A stretch of DNA of 64,000 nt, taken from NCBI GenBank assembly GCA_019359515.1, contig JAHHHC010000002.1:310001-374000 (forward strand), in the 5' to 3' direction. The stretch is from Desmonostoc vinosum HA7617-LM4. Lineage in GTDB: Bacteria; Cyanobacteriota; Cyanobacteriia; Cyanobacteriales; Nostocaceae. How positions within the stretch are numbered: position 1 is the stretch's first letter; each line of letters starts with the position of its first letter. The notes below the pieces were generated by a model that was not told the origin of the DNA, did no database searches, and saw only the letters and a program-made list of their open reading frames with translations. The position numbers and the translations under genes were made by a program. Shown here in pieces: positions 8,754 to 16,985 of this stretch.

Positions 8754-9527
8754 CTAGCCCCTAATCTTAATCGGCACAGCCATACTAGAGCGGGTAATTA
8801 TATCCTGTAAATTTTTACTAGGTTGAGAACCGTCTTGATACAATTCTGGAGTTTCCCATACAGGATCTTTGCGCCAGCCGTTGATACCTACAACTTCACC
8901 GCGACTGTTCAATAATGGTGCGCCACTCATTCCCTTGGTGACATCGTTTGTATACCCAATTTGGTATCCTCCCTCTAAAGCTTTATCAAGCAGTAAAGAA
9001 ATTTGACCTTCTGTAAATACAAATTTACTTTGTCCTTCCTGACTAGCTGAGTTCGGGATAAATCCTCCTACAAAAACTTGCTCTTTGAGTTGCAATATAG
9101 ATGAATCTCTCAAAGTGGCTACAGGATATGATGCTTTGGGAGTGCGAAATTGTAATATTGCTAAATCATCATTCTGAAACTGCTGAGTTTTACTGACATT
9201 AGCTTTGTAAACTTGCCCATCTGGGGTTTGAATTTGATAGGGAGGAGCAGCAGAACGAAGTACATGTGCATTGGTCATCACAGTGTAAACTTGGCCATGA
9301 CGCTCAATTAATGTTCCTGAACCAATAAATTCTTTTGATTGAATTTTGACGGTGATGGTTTGAGCAATTTTTTGCACCTGTGCTAATGGCAACTGAGCAG
9401 ATGATTGGGTGTATGTGTCATTACCCAAAATAGACTGCTGTTTTGGCAGCACTAGAATCAGTCCACCAAGACATGCGCCTACACAAATTGTTTGTCCAAG
9501 TCTTTGCCTTAGCCCTAGCCAATTCAT
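8754..9527 (-). CDS. Trypsin-like serine protease, membrane-anchored or exported
   Basis: A 257-residue S1-type protease. Residues 13-30 are a hydrophobic signal or anchor. The triad is visible: His88 in TNAHVLRS, Asp121 in NDDLAILQF and Ser201 in TKGMSGAPLLNSRGEVVGING. There is no PDZ domain, so it is the short trypsin-like type found in many cyanobacteria rather than full HtrA/Deg. It likely acts in the periplasm or lumen. It lies 23 bp upstream-to-downstream from the COP23 gene on the same strand, so the two may share a transcript. Substrate unknown. Confidence 0.88.
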   Translation of the reverse strand: MNWLGLRQRLGQTICVGACLGGLILVLPKQQSILGNDTYTQSSAQLPLAQVQKIAQTITVKIQSKEFIGSGTLIERHGQVYTVMTNAHVLRSAAPPYQIQTPDGQVYKANVSKTQQFQNDDLAILQFRTPKASYPVATLRDSSILQLKEQVFVGGFIPNSASQEGQSKFVFTEGQISLLLDKALEGGYQIGYTNDVTKGMSGAPLLNSRGEVVGINGWRKDPVWETPELYQDGSQPSKNLQDIITRSSMAVPIKIRG

Positions 9528-9550
9528 GTTAACTCCCCAATGGATGGCAA

Positions 9551-10165
9551 CTAAAATCTTTGTTCCACAGTGAGTGAACTAGGAGTATTGTTAGTTGACG
9601 GTTGGGTATTATTTTCGCCCTCAGCATCTACAAGTTGCTTCACATCAAGATATAGTTCGCCATCAAAGTAGGACAAAGGATTCTTACCACCTAAATCAAT
9701 TGCTGTTGGAGAAACGCCACGCCGAAAATCATGAATTTGTTTTAGCGTTACTTGTGCATTTGTACCGCGTTTGAGGGTGACAAGAATATTTTCTGATGAA
9801 CAAGGAACGCCTTTACGGTTGGAAATACAAATCACAGGGTAGCCGTTAACGTTGTCACGACTGGTAAAAAATAAACTACCGTTATCGTAATAGCGCTCTA
9901 AACGTGCTGAAACGGCACGACAGCGGGCTTTGGGGTCGAAACCAGAACGCTCAAAACCTTTAAACACCCAACGCATAAACGTTTCCGGGCCGCGTGAGGT
10001 GCGTACTTTAGTGACTGGTACACCTTTTTCTTGGGTGCAAAAGAATTTGTTGCCCTCAGCGTAACTAGGCTGATTATCGGTGATTGCGATCGCTAAAGCC
10101 AATGCAGAAATCGCAGAAGCTGTTGCTAACCCTGGTAATACTTGAGCAAATAACTTCAGGCGCAT
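9551..10165 (-). CDS. COP23-domain exported protein
   Basis: A 204-residue protein with a signal peptide (residues 1-36, hydrophobic core ATASAISALALAIAI, cleavage near SYA-EG). The mature part has the COP23 pattern: FFCTQE near 43, TFMRWVFKGFE, ARCRAVSARLE, NGYPVICIS and four cysteines that could form two disulfides. COP23 was named after a circadian-oscillating membrane protein of a unicellular cyanobacterium; biochemical function is unknown. It precedes the protease gene on the same strand with a 23-bp gap, suggesting co-expression. The family call rests on pattern memory. Confidence 0.75.
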   Translation of the reverse strand: MRLKLFAQVLPGLATASAISALALAIAITDNQPSYAEGNKFFCTQEKGVPVTKVRTSRGPETFMRWVFKGFERSGFDPKARCRAVSARLERYYDNGSLFFTSRDNVNGYPVICISNRKGVPCSSENILVTLKRGTNAQVTLKQIHDFRRGVSPTAIDLGGKNPLSYFDGELYLDVKQLVDAEGENNTQPSTNNTPSSLTVEQRF

Positions 10166-10324
10166 ATATTTAGCTCTAAAAACTAAAAATAACTAAATTT
10201 GAACTAAATTCACATGAAAATATCTTATAGCAGTTCTTAGTTGGGTACAATCATTGTTCAAATATTGAAACCACTTTGGTTGGAGAATTTAAATAATTCG
10301 TAATTCCAACGTAAAAGTTGCTGA

Positions 10325-11107
10325 TTATAGAACCGGGGGACTTAAACCCACGCAACTGGTTAAAATTGCCTGCCACTCAGATTTTTCTAGGGGTTGCACC
10401 TCTATCTGTATCCCAAAACAATTACCAGCAGCGGGAATTAAAGCTGTAATAATTTCTTCTACACTCAGGTTTACCCCAAAATCAGGTTTGAGTTGTGAAT
10501 AGCTTAGTTTCTCCTGTTCCCCATTCCCCATTCCGAATACTTGCTCAAATAAATCGGAATCTGAATTTAATTGAATTGAACCATGTTGCAGAATAGTTTG
10601 ATTTCGCCGCAGCTGGGCGCTACCGATGAGTTTAATGCCATTTGGCATTACTAAATCTGTACCTGTTGCAGTACCAAAACAATTGGGATTGTGGATGTAT
10701 CCCCGCCCAGCTGTGCCGTAGTGCAATTCTACACCGAGCGATCGCCATCCTTGAATTAAAAACTCGCAGATTTTTTCGTAAACCTCAAGCCGAGTACCCG
10801 TGAGTCCAGAGGTAATGACGGCATAAGTTAAATCACCTTGGTGTAGTACTGCCCGTCCACCTGTGGGACGCCGCACTAGATCAAGTTTTTGGCCTTGCCA
10901 TGTTAAATTTTGCCAATGTTCAGGATATTGGCGTTGATGATAACCGAGAGAAAGGGCGGGTGGCGACCATGTATAAAAGCGCAGAGTTGGGGGATGCTGA
11001 CCCGCGTGGTGCTGTTCTAGCAACCAGCGGTCAATGGCCATCTGCACATTGCCAGCGGCTTCTAGTAAAGGAATCAGTCGCCAAACCTGCTTACTAGGTA
11101 ATTTCAA
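10325..11107 (-). CDS. Lipoate--protein ligase A / octanoyltransferase family protein
   Basis: A 260-residue protein of the biotin/lipoate ligase fold. It should attach a lipoyl or octanoyl group to carrier proteins such as E2 subunits or GcvH. Motifs are RRPTGGRAVLH (79-89), the lipoyl-AMP loop, and GIKLIGSAQLR with Lys159. Translation appears to begin at TTG 11107, because KQVWRLIPLLEA matches family N-termini and the next ATG (residue 23) would cut into the domain. The last ten residues (CVGLSPPVL) are encoded by a 34-bp sequence that recurs at 11316-11349, so the natural C-terminus was probably replaced by a repeat. Whether it is LplA-like or LipM-like cannot be told. Confidence 0.82.
   Translation of the reverse strand: MKLPSKQVWRLIPLLEAAGNVQMAIDRWLLEQHHAGQHPPTLRFYTWSPPALSLGYHQRQYPEHWQNLTWQGQKLDLVRRPTGGRAVLHQGDLTYAVITSGLTGTRLEVYEKICEFLIQGWRSLGVELHYGTAGRGYIHNPNCFGTATGTDLVMPNGIKLIGSAQLRRNQTILQHGSIQLNSDSDLFEQVFGMGNGEQEKLSYSQLKPDFGVNLSVEEIITALIPAAGNCFGIQIEVQPLEKSEWQAILTSCVGLSPPVL
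10330..10363. repeat. 34-bp repeat, copy 1 (inside the ligase 3' end)
   Basis: Begins GAACCGGGGGACTTAAACCC and differs at only two positions from 11316-11349. Here it is read through as the last codons of the ligase gene. Confidence 0.85.
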
Positions 11108-11167
11108 ATTTCAAATCGCTTAAATAATTCGTAATTCGTAATACTTCGACTTCGCTCAGTACAAGTT

Positions 11168-11266
11168 CGTAATGACGCGACGCTCCTGTGTCGCTCTAAG
11201 CGAAGCTATGCCGTAGGCTTTACGCTGACGCTATCGAGGACTCGCTACCGCTGCGAAGCGCGTAAT
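11168..11266. repeat. 99-bp dispersed repeat, copy 1
   Basis: Begins CGTAATGACGCGACGCTCCT and ends with GCGCGTAAT. A second copy of the same length is at 19565-19663 with only a few substitutions. It is rich in GCG/CGC and holds short internal palindromes such as CGCTCTAAGCGAAGC. No coding potential. Confidence 0.85.
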
Positions 11267-11315
11267 TAAGTTTTGTAATGGGGATTTCACCCCAACACAA
11301 AACTTGTTGGTTATG

Positions 11316-11349
11316 GAACCGGGGGACTTAAACCCACGGAACTTGTTAA
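11316..11349. repeat. 34-bp repeat, copy 2 (over the YbjN-like stop codon)
   Basis: Second copy of 10330-10363, with two mismatches. On the minus strand its first bases TTAAC supply the TAA stop of the neighbouring YbjN-like gene. The fragment ACGGAACTTGTTAA also follows the 99-bp repeat at 19664-19677, so the two repeats travel together. Confidence 0.8.
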
Positions 11350-11825
11350 GCGGTACCAAACTCAGATTGTAAAGCTTCATCGTTGTTGTCGGCGATCGTT
11401 GCCACAATGGTAATTATCCGAGAGACTTCACCAGGAGACAACTCTGCTAAAGTACGTGTTGAAATCACAACTACTCGGTTTTCGATGATCCCGAAACGGG
11501 CTTCAAAGGTGCTAGAGCAGTTTAACTCTAGCAAATGTCGCATTAACTTGGGTTCATCTTTGGCGGGTAAATGTAATACCGCAGACCAAACCGTTATAGT
11601 ATCCTCATCAGTTACACCTGTGAGTTGCACAAAGACTTCCACACTACCATACTTAAATTTCCAGAGATAACCACCCTCTGAAGTATGGCTGACCATTGCA
11701 CTATCATCTTGCTCTAGAGAGTCGATGACATTTTCGATAACTTCCAAATGGTTAATGTTTGTCGTCTCGGTGATTAGTCCATTGACGATTTCATTGCTAG
11801 TTAGAGTTTCTTGGTAGCTTGTCAT
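11346..11825 (-). CDS. YbjN / DUF1821-like small protein
   Basis: A 159-residue protein if started at ATG 11825 (MTSYQETLTSNEI), which begins with the usual start of this cyanobacterial family. An upstream ATG at 11867 would add 14 poorly fitting residues and almost overlap the divergent Rieske gene. The body (GYLWKFKYGSVEVFVQL, LPAKDEPKLMRHLLELN, GIIENRVVVISTRTLAELSP) has the alternating strand-helix pattern of the YbjN fold, related to type III secretion chaperones. Function is unknown; in other bacteria YbjN proteins are linked to stress and motility. It is divergent from the Rieske gene, with a 49-bp shared region. Confidence 0.72.
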   Translation of the reverse strand: MTSYQETLTSNEIVNGLITETTNINHLEVIENVIDSLEQDDSAMVSHTSEGGYLWKFKYGSVEVFVQLTGVTDEDTITVWSAVLHLPAKDEPKLMRHLLELNCSSTFEARFGIIENRVVVISTRTLAELSPGEVSRIITIVATIADNNDEALQSEFGTA

Positions 11826-11874
11826 ACAGATTTTTGTCTCAATACACTCACTGTTTTGCCTACACATACTTTAT

Positions 11875-12945
11875 ATGATGCATCAACCTATGTCTTCTCT
11901 CTCGCAAGCTGTGTACAATCGTGATGTGCGGCGCTTAGGAATTAATCTAAATCATTGGTATGTAGTTGCACGTAGTAGCGAAGTTATAGATAAGCCCATT
12001 AATATAGTACTTTGGGAACAGGCGATCGCACTTTATCGAGATAGGTCAGGCAAGATTCACGCCCTCGAAGACCGCTGTCCCCACCGCCAAGTTAAACTGA
12101 GTCATGGGCAAGTGGTTGGCAACGAATTGGAATGTACGTATCATGGTTGGCGGTTCAACGCCAATGGTGAATGTGTAGCGGTTCCCTACTTAGCAGCGAA
12201 TCAGAAACTCCCAAATTGCACAATTCACCATTACCCCGTCAGAGAACAAGACGGTTTCATCTGGTTATTCCCTGGAGATGTAGAAAAGCTACACACTAAT
12301 TCTATAGAACCATTAGGCTTACCAGAATGGGAACATTTAAATTATATCGCTACAGTTTCGGTGATTAATTGTCATGCTCATTATTCTTATTTAATCGAAA
12401 ACTTGATGGATATGTATCACGGACATTTACATCAAGATTTACAAGCTTGGGCAGAAGCGGCACTACAAGAAATCGATGAAAATGAGCATCGTGTAGATGC
12501 ACACTATACAGCACAAAGTTATTATAAAATAGACAAAATTTGGTCAATATCGCAATTATTTTTTCCAGCTTTGCGGCAATTACATCCTGAACCGTTGGAT
12601 GTCAGTTATGTTTATCCGCATTGGGTTTCGACGTTGGGAAAAGATTTTAAGATTTACTGTTTATTGTGTCCGATAAATGAGACGCAAACCAAAGCGTATT
12701 TAATTCACTTCACCTCATTAAATGCTTTTTGGCGTTTGCATAAATTACCTGTTTGGTTTCGACGATTCATTAAAAATAGCTTATTTGGTGCAGCACAAAA
12801 GTTACTGGATGGCTTAGTGCGTCAAGATGTCAAGATGATTGAAGAGGAACAGCAGGCATATTTGCAAAATTCTCAAAGGCGAAATTATGAATTGAATCGC
12901 GCATTAGTCAGTGTGCAAAGATTAATGAGAATTCAGGTTGAATGA
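11875..12945 (+). CDS. Rieske non-heme iron oxygenase
   Basis: A 356-residue ring-hydroxylating-type oxygenase. The Rieske [2Fe-2S] ligands are Cys68-x-His70 (DRCPHRQ) and Cys87-x2-His90 (ECTYHGW). The catalytic domain shows NLMDMYHGHLH (176-186), with His182 and His186 as likely mononuclear iron ligands and a bridging Asp nearby. Length suits single-component alpha subunits. It would pass electrons from a reductase to oxygenate an unknown substrate; cyanobacterial relatives include pigment and sterol-like oxygenases, but I cannot choose. There is no reductase gene next to it. The start ATG-ATG at 11875 leaves a very short upstream region shared with the YbjN-like gene. Confidence 0.87.
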   Translation: MMHQPMSSLSQAVYNRDVRRLGINLNHWYVVARSSEVIDKPINIVLWEQAIALYRDRSGKIHALEDRCPHRQVKLSHGQVVGNELECTYHGWRFNANGECVAVPYLAANQKLPNCTIHHYPVREQDGFIWLFPGDVEKLHTNSIEPLGLPEWEHLNYIATVSVINCHAHYSYLIENLMDMYHGHLHQDLQAWAEAALQEIDENEHRVDAHYTAQSYYKIDKIWSISQLFFPALRQLHPEPLDVSYVYPHWVSTLGKDFKIYCLLCPINETQTKAYLIHFTSLNAFWRLHKLPVWFRRFIKNSLFGAAQKLLDGLVRQDVKMIEEEQQAYLQNSQRRNYELNRALVSVQRLMRIQVE

Positions 12946-13150
12946 TGACAGAACACTTCATCTCGAAGGGTGCGGAGTGAAACCCAACATGGGTTTCGGT
13001 GTTAGGTTTCGTTCCTCAACCCAACCTACGAATCAAGGCATTTTTTAATTATCTATGTTGAAAAAATTTTTGATCCGCCTGCGGCGGAAGAGAGAAAAGT
13101 GAAGAAGTGTAAAGGGCAAAAGGGCAAAAGAGTATAGGGGAAGGGAGTCC
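12946..13150. other. Spacer with palindromic repeat and a G/C hairpin after the DGR-type gene
   Basis: 12967-13030 holds a repeat with GAAACCCAACATGGGTTTC (palindrome) and AACCCAACCTACG. At 13074-13088 the perfect hairpin TCCGCC-TGC-GGCGGA lies about 65 bp beyond the stop of the kinase-FGE gene. GC-rich hairpins just after a variable region are known DGR elements, so this is worth noting although the distance is larger than in phage BPP-1. Confidence 0.55.
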
Positions 13151-14875
13151 TCACGCGGGAACGACAGAGACAACACGAAAACCAAAGGTGAAGTAACGGA
13201 GGTCGGCTCCGTTCCAGTAGCGGGTCGCACTGCGACAGTAGACTGGGATGTAGTACCAAGAACCACCGCGCAGCAGACAATATTGATTATCATTATCATT
13301 GAACCATGCACTACCATTAGTGGGCGCGCCTTGATAATTACTATGGTAGTGATCTTGACACCATTCCAAAACATTGCCATGCATATCGTATAAACCAAAG
13401 GCATTGGGCGGAAAAATACCTACTTCTGTTGTTTGCTGACGATATTGACCTTTTGATGCTGAGGCGTAAGTATAAGTGCCTTTGTAGTTTACTAAATCAC
13501 TGGTAATAGTTTCGCCAAAATAAAAAGGTGTGGTGGTTCCAGCACGACAAGCATATTCCCATTCAGCTTCGCTGGGTAGTCGATAGGTGCGTCCCATCCT
13601 CTGGCTCAACTTTTTACAAAATTCTACAGCATCATTCCAACTCACCTTTTCTACAGGTCTTTTTTCTCCTTTGAAATTGGAGGGATTATTACCCATGATT
13701 GCTTGATACTGTGCCTGCGTGACTTCATATTTACCCATGAAGAATTCAGAAACTGTTACTTGATGTTGCGGCCCTTCATTTGAAATTCGTCCCTTCTCCC
13801 CTGCTGGTGAACCCATCGTAAAAGTTCCACTTGGTATCTGCACCATATTTAAGGTGACGCCACCTCCCAAGTCTTCAACGAAGTATTTCGCCTGACAGTT
13901 ACGGCGGTTGGTGATGTTTCCCCGTGCATCAACTGTGACAACTTCAAATTGAGAGATTTGTAAGGTTAGTCTTTGTGTGAGTGATGGTGTTGGCTGTGGC
14001 GGTTGTGGTTTTGGTGGCTGTGATGATGCTGGCGCTGGTGTTGGTTGTGGCGGTAACAACGGTGATATCAATACTTGCAACGCATCTGTTGCTGTGCGAT
14101 AGCGCTGGTTGAAGTGATAACTCACCATCTTAGTTAATATCTCTGCTGTATTCTCACTGACGTTTGCCCAATTACGCCAAATCACTTCGCCACTGATTGG
14201 GTCTTTGGGTAGTTCATGAGGCTGTAAACCAGTTAGGGCATGTATTCCCAGCATTCCTACTGCATAGACATCGCTGGCTAGTTTGGGGTCGCTGTTTGCC
14301 TGTTCGCTGGGCATAAAACCAGGTGTCCCAATGGCAACTGTAAAGCTACTTTGTCCTTGGGCATTCATCACTAAGGTACTTATTTCTTTGACTGCACCAA
14401 AGTCAATTAGTACTATTTTGCTGTCTTGCCGACGCCGCATTAAATTTTGGGGTTTGATATCTCGGTGAATGATATTCTGCTGATGGACAACGGCTAAGAC
14501 TTCTAGTATGTCTTGTAGTAGCTTGATTACTTCACTCTCACTCAACTTTTGACGAGGAATAATTTCTCGACTCAAGTCTTCTCCATCAACAAATTCCTGC
14601 ACTAAATAAAATTCACCCTTTTCTTCAAAGTGAGCGAATAGTCGCGGAATTTGGTCGTGGTTGTTGCCTAATCTGTATAATGTCTGTGCTTCACTGTCAA
14701 ATAGTCGTCTGGCTATTTGCAATGTTGAGGAATCTTTTGGTTTGAGGTGTTTGACTACGCACACCGGATGGTTCGGTAAATCCATATCCTCTGCTAGGTA
14801 TGTGTCGCCAAAACCGCCACTTCCCAATAGTCTGATTATTTTGTAGCGATTGCGAAGAATTGCGCCGATGAGCAT
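13151..14875 (-). CDS. Ser/Thr protein kinase fused to a formylglycine-generating-enzyme-like (C-type lectin fold) domain; DGR target candidate
   Basis: A 574-residue fusion. Residues 10-270 are a Hanks-type kinase: G-loop GSGGFGDTY (18-26), Lys42, Glu62, HRDIKPQN (137-144) and DFG (158-160), all present. Residues 275-300 are a Pro/Gln linker. Residues 340-570 are an FGE-sulfatase/SUMF1 domain (IPSGTFTMGSPAGEKG, KYEVTQAQYQAIMG, RLPSEAEWEYACRAG, GNVLEWCQD, LLRGGSW). The end, residues 535-568, has a run of Tyr, Thr, Val, Phe and Leu where plain FGE domains usually have Asn, and nearly all are encoded by NNC codons. That is the mark of adenine-directed mutagenesis by a diversity-generating retroelement. 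Such kinase-CLec fusions are known DGR targets in cyanobacteria. Likely a cytoplasmic sensor kinase with a variable ligand domain. Confidence 0.9.
   Translation of the reverse strand: MLIGAILRNRYKIIRLLGSGGFGDTYLAEDMDLPNHPVCVVKHLKPKDSSTLQIARRLFDSEAQTLYRLGNNHDQIPRLFAHFEEKGEFYLVQEFVDGEDLSREIIPRQKLSESEVIKLLQDILEVLAVVHQQNIIHRDIKPQNLMRRRQDSKIVLIDFGAVKEISTLVMNAQGQSSFTVAIGTPGFMPSEQANSDPKLASDVYAVGMLGIHALTGLQPHELPKDPISGEVIWRNWANVSENTAEILTKMVSYHFNQRYRTATDALQVLISPLLPPQPTPAPASSQPPKPQPPQPTPSLTQRLTLQISQFEVVTVDARGNITNRRNCQAKYFVEDLGGGVTLNMVQIPSGTFTMGSPAGEKGRISNEGPQHQVTVSEFFMGKYEVTQAQYQAIMGNNPSNFKGEKRPVEKVSWNDAVEFCKKLSQRMGRTYRLPSEAEWEYACRAGTTTPFYFGETITSDLVNYKGTYTYASASKGQYRQQTTEVGIFPPNAFGLYDMHGNVLEWCQDHYHSNYQGAPTNGSAWFNDNDNQYCLLRGGSWYYIPVYCRSATRYWNGADLRYFTFGFRVVSVVPA
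13172..13273 (-). other. Candidate DGR variable region (VR)
   Basis: Codons after GGSW read TAC TAC ATC CCA GTC TAC, then CGCAGTGCG ACC CGC TAC, and later GCC GAC CTC CGT TAC TTC ACC before GGTTTTCGTGTTGTC. Fourteen variable positions are NNC codons, as expected if AAC codons in a template had A-to-N changes, while the invariant positions (C-R-S-A, G-F-R-V-V) are fixed. No template repeat or reverse transcriptase is in this window, so any DGR would act from elsewhere. Confidence 0.75.
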
Positions 14876-15266
14876 TAGGTTTACCCAACAGGAGGATGGT
14901 GTTATTTTGCCAAATTTAATACCTATTAACCCTTTTATGTCACTCTCGGAAAGTAATAATCAAAGCAAGATTCTGAAACTTTCATCCAATCTAGCTTTGA
15001 GCCTTTATTTTCTAACAGTAACTAAAATTTATAACCAAAAGCTTAAAACTAAAGCTCCAAAAGGCTTTCAGCGATAGGCTTCTCCCAAACTGACAAAACA
15101 GGGTTAAGCAAGGGGAGGAATCAGTTATAACCAATTTTGGCGTTCTTCTTTGCGCCTTTGCGGCTTTGCGTGTTAGCGTTCGCGTTGGCGAAGCCTCTCG
15201 TAGAGAAGCGTCTCGTAGAGAAGCGGGGCGTAGCCCGGCAAAAAAAGATTTATGCAAGAAGTCTAT
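14876..15266. other. Spacer with degenerate repeats
   Basis: No gene seen. 15140-15240 has low-complexity, repeat-derived sequence with tandem CTCGTAGAGAAGCG units, and the right end (TTTATGCAAGAAGTCTA, 15250-15265) is one terminal arm of a family B element. Confidence 0.55.
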
Positions 15267-15280
15267 TAGACTTCTTGCAT
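15252..15280. repeat. Perfect 14-bp inverted repeat at a junction of two family B ends
   Basis: ATGCAAGAAGTCTA (15252-15265) and TAGACTTCTTGCAT (15267-15280) are perfect inverted copies one base apart. They look like two terminal arms of family B elements placed head to head. Confidence 0.85.
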
Positions 15281-15540
15281 ACAGCACTTTGCAAGTAAAT
15301 GAAGTACACATCTTAATATGATAAATTTTGTGGGGTGGGCATCCTGCCCGCCCTTGTGTACTTCATTCAGATGAAATGTGCTTGTAAATACTTGAACCGT
15401 CAGAGACTCAAGTCTCTGCCTAATAGCAAAAGTCCGTTGAAACGGACTAAAAATACTGTTATTAGTCGGTTGAAACCGACTTGAGTTATCAGCCAGAAAA
15501 TTTATTTTCTGGCGAGTATCCGACTTTTGCAAGAGGTCTA
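15267..15540. mobile_element. Family B element with TAGAC(C/T)TCTTGCA ends, copy 1, with nested palindromes
   Basis: Left end TAGACTTCTTGCAT, right end TTTTGCAAGAGGTCTA. Nested inside is a 70-bp palindromic unit at 15298-15367 with perfect 13-bp arms (AATGAAGTACACA and TGTGTACTTCATT) around a GTGGGGTGGGCATC core. Further right are GTCCGTTGAAACGGAC and GTCGGTTGAAACCGAC hairpins and CCAGAAAATTTATTTTCTGG. The right arm supplies the TAG stop codon of the epimerase gene. Confidence 0.7.
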
Positions 15541-16710
15541 TTGACTCAACGCCTCAAATTGCTGCCAACATAAATACAGCGCCCGTGGAACGTGAAAACA
15601 ACCTTTCCATTTGCCGCCTTTGAGGTTTAACAACACTTCTCCACGGCGGTTGAGATAGCCAAACCACTCACCGTGCTGAGAATCTGCAAAATGTGACCAG
15701 GCATAATCATGCATTTTTTGATACCATTCCCAGCACGCTTCTAACCCCGTCAGCCGATAGCCCATCGCCAATGCTACCAAAGACTCTAGGTGTACCCACC
15801 ACAGCTTTTGATCCCATTCGAGCTGCTGTGGCGGATGCCCCTCTGCATCCATGAAGTAGTACAACCCACCATATTCATTGTCCCAGGCAAAATTGAGAAT
15901 ATTTAGCACGACATTAACGGCTTGGTTAATAGTTTTGGTATCGTTGCGGCGATGAGCGATGTCCATAATAAACCACATAGCCTCGATGCCGTGGCCTGGA
16001 TTAATTAGTCGTCCGTCCATACAATCAATGTGGGAACCATCGGGAGTCACGTTTTCATACATTAGCCCGCGTTCATGGTCGAGAAAATCGGTCATGACTT
16101 CTTGAACAGTTGCACTCAGCACATCTTCAAGAGTTTCGCTGGGTAGCAACCATGCCATTTCTAGAGTTAAATTAGCTAAAATCATTGGCACTGCCAAAGA
16201 TTTCATCGGGCGTGTACCGGGATAAGTTTTACTATATTTGCCCTTGGGGTGGTCTTTGCGGCGTAAAACATTGTTGTAGGCTTGCATAGCCACATCTTTG
16301 GCCCAATCTTCGCCAGAGGCGAGGGCATATTGGCTAAATGCCATCGCTGCAAAGCAATCAGAAAAGATATTATATGGCTGAATTAGTGGTTGGCCTGCAC
16401 GAGTTAATGCAAAGTACCAGTTACCTTCGGTATCTCTGCCATGTTGGGCGAGAAAATTAGCGCCATTGCTGGCAATTTTTAGCCAAGTTTCATGCTTTTC
16501 TATCTGGTTGCAAAGCATCGAAAAAGTCCACACTTGACGGTTTTGCAGCCAGATAAATTTATCTGTATCATAAACTTTACCTTGGCGATCAAGGCAAGTG
16601 TAATAACCACCTTGCTCCCAGTCGAGTGAGTATTTTTCCCAAAATGGTAGGACATCGTTGAGGAGTGAGTTTTTGTACAGTTCAGCAAGCGCTTTGAAGT
16701 CATGCTTCAT
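15538..16710 (-). CDS. N-acylglucosamine 2-epimerase
   Basis: A 390-residue protein from ATG 16710, which is preceded by GAGGAGG; a longer frame to 16758 lacks such a site. It interconverts N-acetylglucosamine and N-acetylmannosamine, the entry to sialic acid-type sugars. The sequence closely resembles, from memory, the crystallised Anabaena GlcNAc 2-epimerase: [50 protein letters not shown] with His240 and [13 protein letters not shown] with His373, equal to the catalytic pair 239/372 there. The alpha6/alpha6 barrel length is normal. The stop codon TAG is contributed by the terminal arm of a repeat element, so the last residue or two may differ from relatives. Confidence 0.93.
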   Translation of the reverse strand: MKHDFKALAELYKNSLLNDVLPFWEKYSLDWEQGGYYTCLDRQGKVYDTDKFIWLQNRQVWTFSMLCNQIEKHETWLKIASNGANFLAQHGRDTEGNWYFALTRAGQPLIQPYNIFSDCFAAMAFSQYALASGEDWAKDVAMQAYNNVLRRKDHPKGKYSKTYPGTRPMKSLAVPMILANLTLEMAWLLPSETLEDVLSATVQEVMTDFLDHERGLMYENVTPDGSHIDCMDGRLINPGHGIEAMWFIMDIAHRRNDTKTINQAVNVVLNILNFAWDNEYGGLYYFMDAEGHPPQQLEWDQKLWWVHLESLVALAMGYRLTGLEACWEWYQKMHDYAWSHFADSQHGEWFGYLNRRGEVLLNLKGGKWKGCFHVPRALYLCWQQFEALSQ

Positions 16711-16985
16711 AAATTCCTCCTCTTGTGCGTCACAACCAACAACCCACACTGGTAGCAACAGTGCCTCGTTAATTATCGCCTAAGATGGTTCAGTTAAAGC
16801 CTAGTTTGATGGTGGCGATCGCCAATCAAATGCATTTTATTCTTTCTCCAGAGTATTAAGAAATAATTTAGGTAAAGTTTACCTAAGAAGAATTTTTAAA
16901 ATAAAAATACCTGTAGTAATCTATTAAACGTTAACTTCCGAGTTAACACTAGAATTATCCAATTAAAAATAGAGAAAAATTTCTG

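Noticed and set aside
10326-10363. Possible tRNA 3' half
   Set aside because: The reverse strand has a T-arm-like GGGTTTAAGTCCC but no matching acceptor, D- or anticodon arms, and the same 34-bp sequence recurs at 11316; it is a dispersed repeat.
12967-13030. Possible riboswitch or small RNA after the Rieske gene
   Set aside because: The GAAACCC/GGGTTTC pairing belongs to a short repeat of a kind common in Nostoc-type genomes and lacks any known aptamer pattern.
15420-15535. GTTGAAAC-type repeats that look like a CRISPR array
   Set aside because: The two units (GTCCGTTGAAACGGAC, GTCGGTTGAAACCGAC) are short self-complementary hairpins of different sequence with one short gap; no regular repeat-spacer pattern and no cas genes.
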